From assembly GCF_900108295.1 (NCBI RefSeq), contig NZ_FNWK01000001.1:186001-250000 (forward strand): DNA of 64,000 nt, written 5' to 3'. The position numbers were made by a program, and so were the translations under genes. The stretch comes from Sphingopyxis sp. YR583. Its GTDB lineage: Bacteria; Pseudomonadota; Alphaproteobacteria; Sphingomonadales; Sphingomonadaceae. Positions 53,031 through 60,684 of the stretch are shown here, in pieces (within the stretch, counting starts at the first letter, position 1; every line of letters begins with the position of its first letter). The notes below the pieces were generated by a model that saw only the letters and a list, made by a program, of their open reading frames with translations, made no database searches and was not told where the DNA came from.

Positions 53031-53437
53031 TCGCGACCCGCGCCGCGACCGCCGCCGACCGCGATGCGGCTATCGCGATCTGGGAAGCATGTGGCCTGAC
53101 GCGCCCATGGAACGATCCGCACGCGGATTTTCTTCGCGCGCTCGATCATGACGCATCGACCATCCTCCTCGCCGAACACGGCGCGCATATTCTCGGCACC
53201 GCCATGACCGGCTTCGACGGGCACCGGGGGTGGATTTACTATCTTGGCGTCGCGCCCGGGCATCAAGGTCGGGGCATTGCGCGACAGTTGCTCGATGCGT
53301 CGTGCGAATGGCTCCGGCTGCGCGGCTGCCCCAAGGTCGAATTGATGCTTCGCGAGGGCAATCCGGCAGCCGGCCTTTACGAGCATCTTGGCTGGGAACG
53401 GCAGGACGTCCGTGTGTTTGCCCGGTGGCTGACCTGA
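53027..53437 (+). CDS. GNAT acetyltransferase, YpeA-like
   Basis: A 136-aa N-acetyltransferase. GTG 53027 overlaps the pth stop (GTGA), and homologs begin at the same 'IATRAATAADRDAAIAIWEACGLTRPWNDP' segment. The acetyl-CoA loop is VAPGHQGRGIARQLLDA, followed by GCPKVELMLREGNPAAGLYEHLGW. The substrate is unknown. It is translationally coupled to pth. Confidence 0.92.
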   Translation: MIATRAATAADRDAAIAIWEACGLTRPWNDPHADFLRALDHDASTILLAEHGAHILGTAMTGFDGHRGWIYYLGVAPGHQGRGIARQLLDASCEWLRLRGCPKVELMLREGNPAAGLYEHLGWERQDVRVFARWLT

Positions 53438-53610
53438 CCTCCCAATCGGCCGCAGACGACCGCCCCCCGTTCCCTGCAACAAGACCGTCACAAGAGTCCC
53501 ATACCCCCGACTTGGTGAAGCCATCTAGCTGACACCTCCCTCTGCAATCGGTGCGCCACCTCATCCCGGACGATCCAGTCCGGGGCTCAACCGAAAACAG
53601 GGGAACTGCA

Positions 53611-55488
53611 TTGTCACATCTTACCGACGAAGCCCGCGCGCCATTCCGCCGCGAGGCCGACGGACTGCCCGGGCCCGACAGCCTGGAAGCGATCGTTGCC
53701 CAGAATCCGACGCGCCGCACGCTGCTCAGGAACGGCCTGTTCGGCCTGTCGATTCTCCCCGTGATGGCGCTCGCCGCGTGCGACGACACCAGCGGCGACC
53801 CGACCGTCACGCTTCCGCCGACCCCGACTCCGACGCCGACCCCCACGCCGACCCCGCCGCCCAGCTTTGCCGCCAGCTTCACCGCAGTCGCCGCGAATCA
53901 GAGCGATGCGGTCACCGTTCCGGCTGGTTACACCGTCGACGTGCTGCTCAAAGCCGGTGATTCGGTCGAAGCGGGCGCCCCCTATAACGGCAGCTTCCCA
54001 GCGACCCCGGCGATCGCCGAGAAATGGGCGGGCGGCAATCACGACGGCATGGAATATTTCGCGTTCCCGGGCGTCGACGCCAACAACCGCGGCCTGCTGG
54101 CGATGAATTACGAATATCCCGACTTCAACATTCTGATGGCAGGCAGCTACAATGCCGCGACCGCAACCGCAGACCAGAAGGCGATCGCGCTGTCGGCCGT
54201 CGGCATCGGCGTCGTCGAGATCGCCAAGGGCAACGACGGTAAATGGGCCGTGCAGCCGGGATCGACCTATAACCGGCGCTACACCGGCAACAGCAGCTAC
54301 CGCGCGAGTGGCCCCGCCGCCGCCCAGCTGTCGGCCAACATCAAGGGAATGCTCAACAATTGTTCGAGCGGCCGCACGCCGTGGGACACCTACCTGACCT
54401 GCGAAGAAACGATGGACAATTATTTCGATCCGACGCAGCCGACGCGCGATTATGGCTGGGTGGTCGAGATCGATCCGCGGCGCGAACTGGCGCAGCCGAC
54501 GAAGCGCACCGCGATGGGCCGCTTCAACCATGAAAACGTCGCCTATATGACGAACAGCGCGAACCGCGTCGCTTTCTATATGGGTGACGATACGACGCCG
54601 GGCTGCATCTATAAATTCGTGCCGGCGCAGGCGTACAGCACGACGAACCGCGCCGCGAACACCGATCTGCTCGACAATGGCACGCTCTATGTCGCGCGCT
54701 TCAATGCCGATGGCACGGGCGAATGGCGTGCGCTGGTTGCAGGTCAGAACGGCCTGACCGCGGGCGCATCCGACCCGGGCAATGTCAGCCAGAGCACGAC
54801 GCCGCCGACGCCGACGATCGTCAACTTCAACAGCCAGGCCGATGTGCTGCTCAACTGCCAGTCGGCGGCGCGCGTCGCAGGCGGCACAGTGATGGATCGC
54901 CCCGAATGGCTGACCGTCGCACCCGACAACAAGGCGGTCTATTGCACGCTCACCAACAACAGCGGTCGCCGCGTCGTCGACGCCGCCAACCCGCGCGTCA
55001 CAAACCTGCACGGACATATCATCAAGTTCCGTGAGGAAGGCGATTCGCCGCTGGCCACCAAGTTCAACTGGGAAATCTTCCTGACCGCTGGCGACCCGTC
55101 GCTCTCGTCGGGCGGCAGCAACCTCGTCGGCAATATCGTCGGCGACACCTTCTCGAGCCCCGATGGCCTCCGTATCGATCCGCAGGGCCGCATGTGGGTG
55201 CAGACCGATCACAGCGTTCCGGGCAACTCGGGCGTCGCGGGCAAGACGATCGACCAGGCGTTCGGCCACAATGCGATGTTCTATGTCGATCAGGTGAGCA
55301 AGCAGTCGAAGCGTTTCCTCGTCGGCCCGCTCGGCTGCGAGATCACCGGACTCGCCTATACGCCCGACCTTCGCACCTTCTTCGTCAACATCCAGCACCC
55401 GACGGGCAACTGGCCGGTCGCCGGCGAGCAGCCGCGTTCATCGACGATCGTCGTGCGGCGGACCGACAACCAGCCGGTTGGCAACTGA
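53611..55488 (+). CDS. phoX: PhoX-like alkaline phosphatase family protein (DUF839)
   Basis: A 625-aa exported protein. I choose TTG 53611 because GGGGA lies 6 bp upstream and the N terminus then reads SHLTDEARAPF like PhoX relatives; the frame upstream lacks any feature. A twin-Arg segment NPTRRTLLRNGLFGLSILPVMALAAC is both Tat-like and a lipobox (Cys57). A Thr-Pro repeat linker follows. The body has the PhoX/DUF839 pattern: NHDGMEYFAF, LLAMNYEYPD, TPWDTYLTCEETMDNYF, GRFNHENVAYM, WVQTDHS and a final GCEITGLAYTPDLRTFFVNIQHP. PhoX enzymes are Ca/Fe phosphomonoesterases. Phosphatase activity is by family. Confidence 0.85.
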   Translation: MSHLTDEARAPFRREADGLPGPDSLEAIVAQNPTRRTLLRNGLFGLSILPVMALAACDDTSGDPTVTLPPTPTPTPTPTPTPPPSFAASFTAVAANQSDAVTVPAGYTVDVLLKAGDSVEAGAPYNGSFPATPAIAEKWAGGNHDGMEYFAFPGVDANNRGLLAMNYEYPDFNILMAGSYNAATATADQKAIALSAVGIGVVEIAKGNDGKWAVQPGSTYNRRYTGNSSYRASGPAAAQLSANIKGMLNNCSSGRTPWDTYLTCEETMDNYFDPTQPTRDYGWVVEIDPRRELAQPTKRTAMGRFNHENVAYMTNSANRVAFYMGDDTTPGCIYKFVPAQAYSTTNRAANTDLLDNGTLYVARFNADGTGEWRALVAGQNGLTAGASDPGNVSQSTTPPTPTIVNFNSQADVLLNCQSAARVAGGTVMDRPEWLTVAPDNKAVYCTLTNNSGRRVVDAANPRVTNLHGHIIKFREEGDSPLATKFNWEIFLTAGDPSLSSGGSNLVGNIVGDTFSSPDGLRIDPQGRMWVQTDHSVPGNSGVAGKTIDQAFGHNAMFYVDQVSKQSKRFLVGPLGCEITGLAYTPDLRTFFVNIQHPTGNWPVAGEQPRSSTIVVRRTDNQPVGN

Positions 55489-55498
55489 CGACCGCACA

Positions 55499-55531
55499 CG
55501 CCGCCCGCCTTCCCCATGAAAGCGGGCGGCG
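55499..55531. terminator. Stem-loop between the convergent PhoX-like and CAP genes
   Basis: CGCCGCCCGC (55499-55508) pairs exactly with GCGGGCGGCG (55522-55531). It lies in the 53-bp gap between two convergent genes, so it may end both transcripts. There is no T run on the plus strand. Confidence 0.6.
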
Positions 55532-55541
55532 TTGCAAATAT

Positions 55542-56207
55542 TCAACGCTGCGGCGGGGCCGGTTTGCGGACGGGTGGGGGCGGTGGCGAACCGTCGCGCG
55601 TCTGCGACATCAGGGTCACGCACATCGTCCGGTGTACCGGATGTCCGCCGCAGGCGATGCCGGCATAGCGGTGCGTCGGACGCAGCAGGCTATGGCGATG
55701 GCCGCGGTCGGGCACCCCGTCGTCGATCAAGAGCTGGTCGACGACGCCTTCGGGCGTGTGGTGCCCATAGGTGATGACCTCGTTCACATAAGGCCCGCCG
55801 CCGCGCGCCTTCATCCGCTCGCCGGGGCCGCTGCCCCTGGTGTAGTGACCGACAGCGCCCGAGCGCGACTGGACCGCGACATGATCGGCGGCGGCGCGCG
55901 CCAGCGCATCGCTCCATTCGAGTTCGACGAGCGGTTTTTCGCGGCGGAGATCGCGGATCGCCTCGTCGACCGCAGCCACGCCTTCGCGCGTCATAATGTC
56001 GATCTCGCTGTCGTCGTCGCTGACGAGGAGCTTGCCCTGGAAACGCGGGCGATAGTCGCGCAGATATTCGGCGTAGGCCGCAGGATCGCTGCGAAAGCGG
56101 TTGAGTTCGGTGAAAACGCCTTCCTCGAAGCGGCTCGGCGCAGCGACCGCGGCGGTCGCAGCCAGAGTCAGACCGATGCCGGCGGCGAGGAGGCGGGTTT
56201 TCGTCAT
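55542..56207 (-). CDS. Secreted CAP-domain (SCP/PR1) protein
   Basis: A 221-aa protein with a signal peptide (TKTRLLAAGIGLTLAATAAVAAPS), chosen from ATG 56207. CAP motifs: FTELNRFRSDPAAYAEYLRDYRP, LEWSDALARAAADHVAVQSRSGAVGHYTRG, NEVITYGHHTPEGVVDQLLIDDGVPDRGHRHSLLRPTHRYAGIACG (the CAP His/Glu/His cavity). The C-terminal tail is Pro-rich. The bacterial role is unknown. Confidence 0.9.
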   Translation of the reverse strand: MTKTRLLAAGIGLTLAATAAVAAPSRFEEGVFTELNRFRSDPAAYAEYLRDYRPRFQGKLLVSDDDSEIDIMTREGVAAVDEAIRDLRREKPLVELEWSDALARAAADHVAVQSRSGAVGHYTRGSGPGERMKARGGGPYVNEVITYGHHTPEGVVDQLLIDDGVPDRGHRHSLLRPTHRYAGIACGGHPVHRTMCVTLMSQTRDGSPPPPPVRKPAPPQR

Positions 56208-56337
56208 GGCGCTTGCGATAAAGCCGCAAGTCTGAACCGCACGCAACGGCAAAGACTGGCATCCGGCGCGACTTGGCGCTAGGGGCGCTGCAACAGCGGC
56301 GCCCACTCAACAGCGCGCCGAACCTCACGGAGTTTTT

Positions 56338-57435
56338 ATGGGTTTCAAATGCGGCATCGTCGGCCTGCCCAATGTCGGCAAGTCCACCCTGTTCAACGCG
56401 CTGACCGAAACCGCGGCGGCGCAGGCGGCGAACTACCCCTTCTGCACGATCGAGCCGAATATCGGCAACGTTGCGGTGCCCGATGCGCGCCTTGAAAAGC
56501 TGGCCGCGATCGCGAGCAGCAAAAAGATCATCGCTACGCAGCTCGCCTTTGTCGACATCGCCGGCCTGGTGCGCGGCGCGTCGAAGGGCGAAGGGCTCGG
56601 CAACCAGTTCCTCGGCAATATTCGTGAGGTCGACGCGATCGTCCATGTCCTCCGCTGTTTCGAGGATGACGACATCCAGCATGTCGAGAACAAGGTCGAC
56701 CCGGTCGCCGACGCCGAAACGGTCGAGACCGAGCTGCTGCTCTCCGATCTCGAAAGCCTCGAAAAGCGTGTCCCCGCCTTCGCCAAAAAGGCGGCACAGG
56801 GCGACAAGGAAGCGAAGATCGCCGCCTCGGTACTCGGGCAGGCGCTCGATCTGCTTCGCGAAGGCAAGCCCGCGCGGCTGGTCGAACCCAAGGATGACGA
56901 GGAAGCCCGCGTGCTGCGCACCGCACAGCTCCTGACCTCGAAGCCGGTCCTTTACGTCTGCAACGTCGACGAAGGCAGCGCCGCGAACGGCAACGCCTTT
57001 TCGGAGAAGGTGTTTGCCAAGGCCGCGTCCGAGGGTGCGCAGGCGGTCGTCGTTTCAGCGGCGATCGAGAGCGAGCTCGTGACGATGGAGATGGCCGACC
57101 GGATGGAGTTCCTGTCGGAGATGGGCCTGACCGAAACCGGTCTCGCGCGCGTCATCCGCGCTGGTTACGAACTGCTCCACCTCATCACCTTCTTCACCGT
57201 CGGGCCGCAGGAAGCGCGCGCCTGGACCGTTCACACGGGGGCGACGGCGCCCGAAGCCGCGGGCGAAATCCACAGCGATTTCCAGAAAGGCTTCATCCGC
57301 GCCGAGACGATCGCCTATGACGATTATGTCGCGCTGGGCGGTGAAGCGAAGGCGCGTGAAGCCGGCAAGCTGCGCGCCGAAGGAAAGGCCTATGTCGTGC
57401 ATGACGGCGACGTGATGCACTTCCTGCACAGCTGA
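56338..57435 (+). CDS. ychF: Redox-regulated ATPase YchF (Obg family)
   Basis: A 365-aa P-loop protein with MGFKCGIVGLPNVGKSTLFNALT (P loop), the G3 element DIAGLVRGASKGEGLGNQFL, an ATP-favouring NVDE in place of NKxD (YVCNVDEGSA), a coiled-coil insert (~130-200) and a C-terminal TGS domain (LITFFTVGPQEARAWTV..KGFIRAETIAYDDY). YchF binds the ribosome and hydrolyses ATP. The length is exact for the family. Confidence 0.97.
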   Translation: MGFKCGIVGLPNVGKSTLFNALTETAAAQAANYPFCTIEPNIGNVAVPDARLEKLAAIASSKKIIATQLAFVDIAGLVRGASKGEGLGNQFLGNIREVDAIVHVLRCFEDDDIQHVENKVDPVADAETVETELLLSDLESLEKRVPAFAKKAAQGDKEAKIAASVLGQALDLLREGKPARLVEPKDDEEARVLRTAQLLTSKPVLYVCNVDEGSAANGNAFSEKVFAKAASEGAQAVVVSAAIESELVTMEMADRMEFLSEMGLTETGLARVIRAGYELLHLITFFTVGPQEARAWTVHTGATAPEAAGEIHSDFQKGFIRAETIAYDDYVALGGEAKAREAGKLRAEGKAYVVHDGDVMHFLHS

Positions 57436-57814
57436 TCCGAGTTCGGCGGCGCCGCACAAGCGTCCACAACGTCCGCCTTTGAGGCCTTAAGGCGACAAAA
57501 GATACGGACGTACAGCTCGAAACTGTCTCCTTTGTCGCTCTAAGCCGATGAGCCGAAAGTCGACGATTTCAAAGAGCGGATTGCAGGCTGGCATGGTCCG
57601 ATAATGTAGGACAGCGGTTTTTCCAGGGTCGAGGTCTGCTTTGGGGTTGAGAGCTGTCGTTCCTATCTTCGTCATTCCCGCGAAAGCGGGAACCTAGAGC
57701 GGCCGTCGGCTGGCCTATCGCTGGGTTCCCGCTTTCGCGGGAATGACGAAGTGTAGGAGGCCGAGCGTCCGCTTCCGGTCGGTTGCCGCCGTTTCGGCAC
57801 TGATTTGTCAGACC
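57436..57814. other. 379-bp intergenic region with a REP-like doublet
   Basis: No gene is supported between ychF and the merR-type gene. The first ~230 bp show nothing I can name. The second part carries the inverted repeat pair described separately, followed by ~60 bp of plain sequence up to the regulator's stop. Confidence 0.6.
57667..57751. repeat. REP-like inverted doublet
   Basis: Two 28-bp arms (57667-57694 and 57724-57751) are perfect reverse complements, 29 bp apart. Each arm also contains its own hairpin, TTCCCGC-GAAA-GCGGGAA, with a GAAA tetraloop. The core GTCATTCCCGCGAAAGCGGGAA is of the kind repeated in many proteobacterial genomes. No second copy was seen in this window. Confidence 0.85.
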
Positions 57815-58234
57815 CTATGGCTCGAACGCCGCCAGGATCGGGCATGGCCCTTTGTCGCTCGCGGCACACTGGTCGGCGAGGCGCGCGAGGGCGGCGCGGG
57901 TTTCGGTCATTTGGGCTATCTTGGCGTCGAGCGCGTCTATCCTTTGGCGAGCCAGCGTCCGTACGCGCACGCGGTCGTCGCTTGCCTCGAGCGCGAGCAG
58001 TTCGGAAATCTCGTCGAGCGTGAAGCCCGACGCCTGCGCCGAACGGATGAATTTCAGGCGTCGAAGGTCGTTATCGCCATAGCGGCGAATCCCGCCGCCC
58101 CATCCGTCGCCACCGCTACGTGCAGGCGTGCCGATCAGCCCGCGGCGCTGATAATAGCGCACCGTCTCGACGCCGACGTCGCCTGCGGCGGCCAATTTCC
58201 CGATCGTAAGCTGCACCGCTTGACTCCGTACCAT
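57815..58234 (-). CDS. MerR-family transcriptional regulator
   Basis: A 139-aa regulator. MerR HTH: LTIGKLAAAGDVGVETVRYYQRRGLIGTPAR and GIRRYGDNDLRRLKFIRSAQASGFTLDEISELLAL. A dimerisation helix is followed by the tail CAASDKGPCPIL, which resembles the MerR metal loop (C-x8-CP). The third Cys that Hg-sensing MerR has before the long helix is absent. ATG 58234 lies inside the operator palindrome (58226-58241); GTG 58216 is an alternative that leaves the operator free. It is divergent from a glutaredoxin-MauE gene with a MerR-type promoter. Confidence 0.9.
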   Translation of the reverse strand: MVRSQAVQLTIGKLAAAGDVGVETVRYYQRRGLIGTPARSGGDGWGGGIRRYGDNDLRRLKFIRSAQASGFTLDEISELLALEASDDRVRVRTLARQRIDALDAKIAQMTETRAALARLADQCAASDKGPCPILAAFEP

Positions 58235-58250
58235 GGTACGGACGCTATAT
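58220..58250 (+). promoter_or_regulatory. MerR-type promoter with 19-bp spacer and palindromic operator
   Basis: TTGACT (-35, 58220-58225) and CTATAT (-10, 58245-58250) are separated by 19 bp, the long spacer typical of promoters that MerR proteins activate by DNA untwisting. The spacer holds a perfect 16-bp palindrome, CCGTACCATGGTACGG (58226-58241). Transcription would begin near 58257, at the ATG of the downstream gene (58258), implying a leaderless message. Confidence 0.85.
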
Positions 58251-58257
58251 GGGGCGC

Positions 58258-58995
58258 ATGACACGCCAAGCAACCCTCCATCGCATGGTCATGCCGGGGC
58301 ACAGCTGCCCCTATGGCCTCAAGGCAAAACATCTGCTCGAACGCCGCGGCTTCACGGTCGACGACCGCTGGCTGACGACGCGCGAACAGGTCGACGCATT
58401 CAAAGCCGAACATGGGGTCAAGACGACGCCGCAGACCTTCATCGACGGCGTTCGCGTCGGCGGCCATGACGACCTCCGCCGCCATTTGGGGCTGCCGGTC
58501 GCCGATCCCGACGCGACGAGCTACACCCCGGTGATCGCGCTCTTCGCGATGACCGCATTAATGGCGCTTGCCGCGAGCTTCGCGGTCGAAGGCAGCGCCT
58601 TCACATTCCGCGCAGCCGAATGGTTCATCTCGTTCAGCATGATCGTTCTCGCGCTGCTGAAACTGCAGGATGTCGACAAATTCGCGACGATGTTCCTGAA
58701 TTACGACCTGCTCGCAAAGCGCTGGGTGCCCTATGCGAGCATCTATCCCTTTGCCGAAGGGCTCGCGGGCGTCCTGATGACCGCGCATGCCCTGCCCTGG
58801 CTGTCGATCCCGCTCGCGCTGTTCATCGGCGGCATCGGCGCAGTGTCGGTATTCAAGGCCGTCTATATCGAGAAACGCGACATCAAATGCGCCTGCGTCG
58901 GCGGCAGCAGCAAGGTGCCGCTGGGCTTTGTCTCGCTAACCGAAAATGTGATGATGGTCCTGATGGCGTTGTGGATGGCGCGCATGTGGTTCTGA
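58258..58995 (+). CDS. Glutaredoxin-MauE-like membrane fusion protein
   Basis: A 245-aa protein. Residues ~8-80 are a glutaredoxin domain with one active-site Cys (GHSCPYGLKAKHLLERRGF, Cys18; the second Cys of CPYC is Gly) and TPQTFIDG. Residues ~95-245 form four or five membrane helices of the MauE/DoxX-like kind, with CACVGG near the fourth. MauE-type domains take part in periplasmic disulfide or maturation steps. The divergent MerR regulator with paired cysteines and its promoter suggest induction by metal or thiol stress. ATG 58258 is used; ATG 58249 overlaps the -10 box. Confidence 0.82.
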   Translation: MTRQATLHRMVMPGHSCPYGLKAKHLLERRGFTVDDRWLTTREQVDAFKAEHGVKTTPQTFIDGVRVGGHDDLRRHLGLPVADPDATSYTPVIALFAMTALMALAASFAVEGSAFTFRAAEWFISFSMIVLALLKLQDVDKFATMFLNYDLLAKRWVPYASIYPFAEGLAGVLMTAHALPWLSIPLALFIGGIGAVSVFKAVYIEKRDIKCACVGGSSKVPLGFVSLTENVMMVLMALWMARMWF

Positions 58996-59073
58996 CCCGT
59001 GCCTCCATCCGTCATTGATGAAACATATGGCTGGGCTATCAGGGGCGGTGATTCGCCCCCACGGAGCCTAGCC

Positions 59074-60642
59074 ATGTTCAATCGCCGCCATTTCCTTGCC
59101 GGGGCCACCCTCGCCGGTCTCGCCGCCCCCGCGATCCTGCGCGCCGAGGGCGGCATCTTTCGCGAATTTCCCTTCAGCCTTGGCGTTGCGGCGGGCGATC
59201 CGGCGAGCGACGGCTTCGTCATCTGGACGCGCCTCGCCCCCGAACCGATGGAACGCCATGGCGGGATGCCGCTGGCGAATTTCCCCGTCGACTGGGAAGT
59301 ATCGAGCGACAGCGGTTTCCGCGACGTCGTCGCGAAGGGCACCGAACTGGCGCGCCCCGAACTCGCACACAGCGTCCATGTCGAGGTGGCGGGTCTGCAA
59401 CCCGATCGCCCCTATTATTACCGCTTCACCGCCGGTGGCGAGCGCAGCCTGCGCGGCCGCGCACGCACCCTCCCGGCGCCGGGCGCCAAGGCCGATGCAC
59501 TGAAGTTCGGCGTAGCCGGATGCCAGCATTTCGAGGCCGGCTTTTTCGGCGCCTATCGCCATCTCGCGCGCGAAGACCTCGCCTTCGTCTATCATTATGG
59601 CGACTTCATCTATGAATATAGCGAGGACTATCTGTTCAACACCGGGCTGCCGACGCGCCCGGTGCGCAAGCACGCCTTTCGCGCGCTCGTCGACGTCACC
59701 GATTTCCGCAATGCCTATGCGCAGCAACTGGGCGATATCGACCTGCAGGCGGCGCGTTGTACGCACGCTTTCCTGTCGAGCTTCGATGACCACGAAATCC
59801 GCAACGACTGGGTTTCGGACATCGACAATTGGAAGCTGGGCCTTGACGTCAACGACCCCGAAGCCGCGCCGCCCGAAGTCTTCATGCTGAAAAAGCAGGC
59901 GGCGATGCAGGCGTGGTACGAGCATATGCCGGTGCGCAAAGCATTGCTGCCGCGTGGCGGAATGGTCGCGATGAACCGCGAATTCCGCTGGGGCGACCTG
60001 ATGGCGATGCAATTGCTCGACACGCGGCAATATCGCGACGACCAGCCGTGCGACGACGGGTTCAAGCCCGCCTGTCCGGGCGTGTTCGACAAAAATGCGC
60101 AGGTATTGGGCAAGGCACAGGAAGAATGGCTCGGCCGGAATCTGTCGAAGGGCGGCGCCACATGGAACGCCTTTGCACAGCAGATCACGATGATGTCGCT
60201 CGACCGGCGGCGCAAAGCCGACGAGCCGAAGAAAATCCTCAATCTCGATAGCTGGGCAGGCTATGAAGCGCCGCGCGAGCGCATCCTGTCGCGCATGGCG
60301 GGGCTCAAGAACAATGTCGTCCTGACCGGCGACGAGCATCAGAATTTCTGCGGAGACCTGGTGCTCAAGGACAAGGTCGTAGGGGCCGAATTCGTCGCGA
60401 CCTCGATCTCGTCGGGCGGCGACGGCAGCGACAAGCGCAACGGCACCGATGTGTTCCTGAGCCAGAACCCAGAACTCAAATTCGCGAACGACCAGCGCGG
60501 CTATATCGTGTGCGACGTCAATCGCGACGCGTGGCAGACGCATTTCATGGTGGTCGACAAGGTGACGACGCCGGTGAACACGCTGTCGAAGCGCGCGACG
60601 GGCGTCGTCGAGCGCGACGTCGCCGGGATCAAGATGGCGTGA
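59074..60642 (+). CDS. phoD: PhoD-family alkaline phosphatase (Tat-exported)
   Basis: A 522-aa exported phosphodiesterase/phosphatase. It starts MFNRRHFLAGATLAGLAAPAILRA, a Tat signal. The N-terminal PhoD domain has FSLGVAAGDPASDGFVIWTRLAPEP; catalytic/metal segments are GVAGCQHFEAGFFGAYRHLA, YHYGDFIYEY, SSFDDHEIRNDWV, LLDTRQYRDDQPC, FAQQITM and LTGDEHQNF. GGAG precedes ATG 59074. Release of phosphate from esters in the periplasm is by family. Confidence 0.95.
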   Translation: MFNRRHFLAGATLAGLAAPAILRAEGGIFREFPFSLGVAAGDPASDGFVIWTRLAPEPMERHGGMPLANFPVDWEVSSDSGFRDVVAKGTELARPELAHSVHVEVAGLQPDRPYYYRFTAGGERSLRGRARTLPAPGAKADALKFGVAGCQHFEAGFFGAYRHLAREDLAFVYHYGDFIYEYSEDYLFNTGLPTRPVRKHAFRALVDVTDFRNAYAQQLGDIDLQAARCTHAFLSSFDDHEIRNDWVSDIDNWKLGLDVNDPEAAPPEVFMLKKQAAMQAWYEHMPVRKALLPRGGMVAMNREFRWGDLMAMQLLDTRQYRDDQPCDDGFKPACPGVFDKNAQVLGKAQEEWLGRNLSKGGATWNAFAQQITMMSLDRRRKADEPKKILNLDSWAGYEAPRERILSRMAGLKNNVVLTGDEHQNFCGDLVLKDKVVGAEFVATSISSGGDGSDKRNGTDVFLSQNPELKFANDQRGYIVCDVNRDAWQTHFMVVDKVTTPVNTLSKRATGVVERDVAGIKMA

Positions 60643-60684
60643 AGTGTCGCGTCATGGTCACAAAGGCGCCATAGCGGACCCCAC

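Noticed and set aside
53438..53610. Possible Pho box before the PhoX-like gene (CCGTCAC...GTCCCAT)
   Set aside because: The second repeat matches the consensus at only 4 of 7 positions, so it is too weak to list.
53815..53870. Short tandem DNA repeat (accccgacgccg-like)
   Set aside because: It simply encodes the Thr-Pro linker of the PhoX-like protein, so it is not listed as a separate repeat.
57487..57675. Small open frame on the minus strand in the REP-containing gap
   Set aside because: It has no ribosome site or recognisable feature and runs toward the repeat.
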